Source: Molanna angustata (taxonomy: Eukaryota; Arthropoda; Insecta; Trichoptera; Molannidae). Taken from it: a DNA stretch of 64,000 nt. Positions 63,792 through 64,000 of this stretch are shown here, piece after piece. Below the pieces are notes generated by a model that searched no databases, had not been told where the DNA came from, and worked only from the letters and a program-made list of their open reading frames with translations. The position numbers were made by a program, and so were the translations under genes. The stretch covers positions 7,324,531 through 7,388,530 of the forward strand of contig OY754986.1 in assembly GCA_963576475.1 (NCBI GenBank), written 5' to 3'. How positions within the stretch are numbered: the first letter of the stretch is position 1; each line of letters begins with the position of its first letter.

Positions 63792-63875
63792 TTGTCTTTG
63801 TGAGAATTTTGGGCATTTGAATTCTACTTTGATTTGTCTTTGTGAGAATTTTGGGCATTTGAATTCTACTTTGAT
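63792..63875 (+). repeat. 42-bp perfect tandem duplication
   Basis: TTGTCTTTGTGAGAATTTTG followed by GGCATTTGAATTCTACTTTG occurs twice back to back at a 42-bp period. Non-coding. A retroposon-like tail (CAAAATCAAAATAAATAAAT) follows at 63925-63950. Confidence 0.85.
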
Positions 63876-64000
63876 TTTTTTGTATTATTTTTTGTTGTTT
63901 TCATTAATTCTGTAAAATGTGCCAAAATCAAAATAAATAAATAAATAAAAATATAAGTTCACACAAAATATTAGGTTTTAGATTTTTTCATCCTGGTTTT

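Overview
This window looks like intergenic, repeat-dominated DNA from an insect. A moth or butterfly is my best guess. The sequence is AT-rich, full of ATAAATAAA retroposon tails and short TAGGTACCTAC-type words, and carries a mixture of RTE-like, CR1-like and Penelope retroelements with hAT, mariner, Harbinger and TTAA-flanked DNA elements. That mixture is usual in Lepidoptera, but the assignment is inference. I recognise no complete host gene; nearly all recognisable protein sequence is transposon-derived.

The centrepiece is a nearly intact Ty3/gypsy-type LTR retrotransposon on the minus strand (36108-42042). It has 215-bp LTRs that read identically, an ATAC target duplication, a tRNA-Leu-like primer site and a polypurine tract. 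Reading from 42042 downwards it encodes Gag (coiled coil and possible SAP-like N-terminus, capsid-like region, one CCHC knuckle), then protease and reverse transcriptase, then RNase H and integrase. After the integrase GPY/F region, pol does not stop. It continues into a TARG1/OARD1-type macrodomain (ADP-ribose hydrolase fold) and ends in a CCCH zinc finger. This added C-terminal module is the most unusual thing in the window. The coding frame breaks inside gag and between RT and RNase H, although the LTRs suggest a very recent insertion.

Left flank (1-36 kb): tRNA-derived SINE copies; hAT-like non-autonomous elements with 8-bp duplications (1.05, 7.6, 19.4 kb); a ~500-bp dispersed repeat called family A here (2.3, 4.7, 25.9 kb); a ~125-bp tandem array split by nested insertions (14.3-16.0 kb); a TTAA-flanked foldback element with another element inside it (16.5-17.7 kb); an RTE-like LINE inserted in a SINE (19.7-20.5 kb); Penelope, RTE-like and CR1-like remnants (21.6, 22.0, 28.0 kb); and several micro- and minisatellites, including a 7-bp array (23.3 kb), a TTTA array (26.5 kb) and a 42-bp array open on both strands (30.4 kb).

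Right flank (42-64 kb): more family A copies, a hAT element (45.7 kb), a Harbinger-type element flanked by TAA (46.2 kb), a TG-rich minisatellite (49.9 kb), a foldback element (52.2 kb), and a graveyard at 53.8-57.1 kb where a mariner transposase relic is interrupted by a foldback MITE and a LINE tail and lies next to copia reverse-transcriptase and LINE pieces. Two opposite-orientation copies of an ~0.8-0.9-kb repeat (3.0 and 57.8 kb) bracket most of the window.

Family letters (A, B, C and so on) are my own labels for repeats seen more than once here. Alignments were made by eye.
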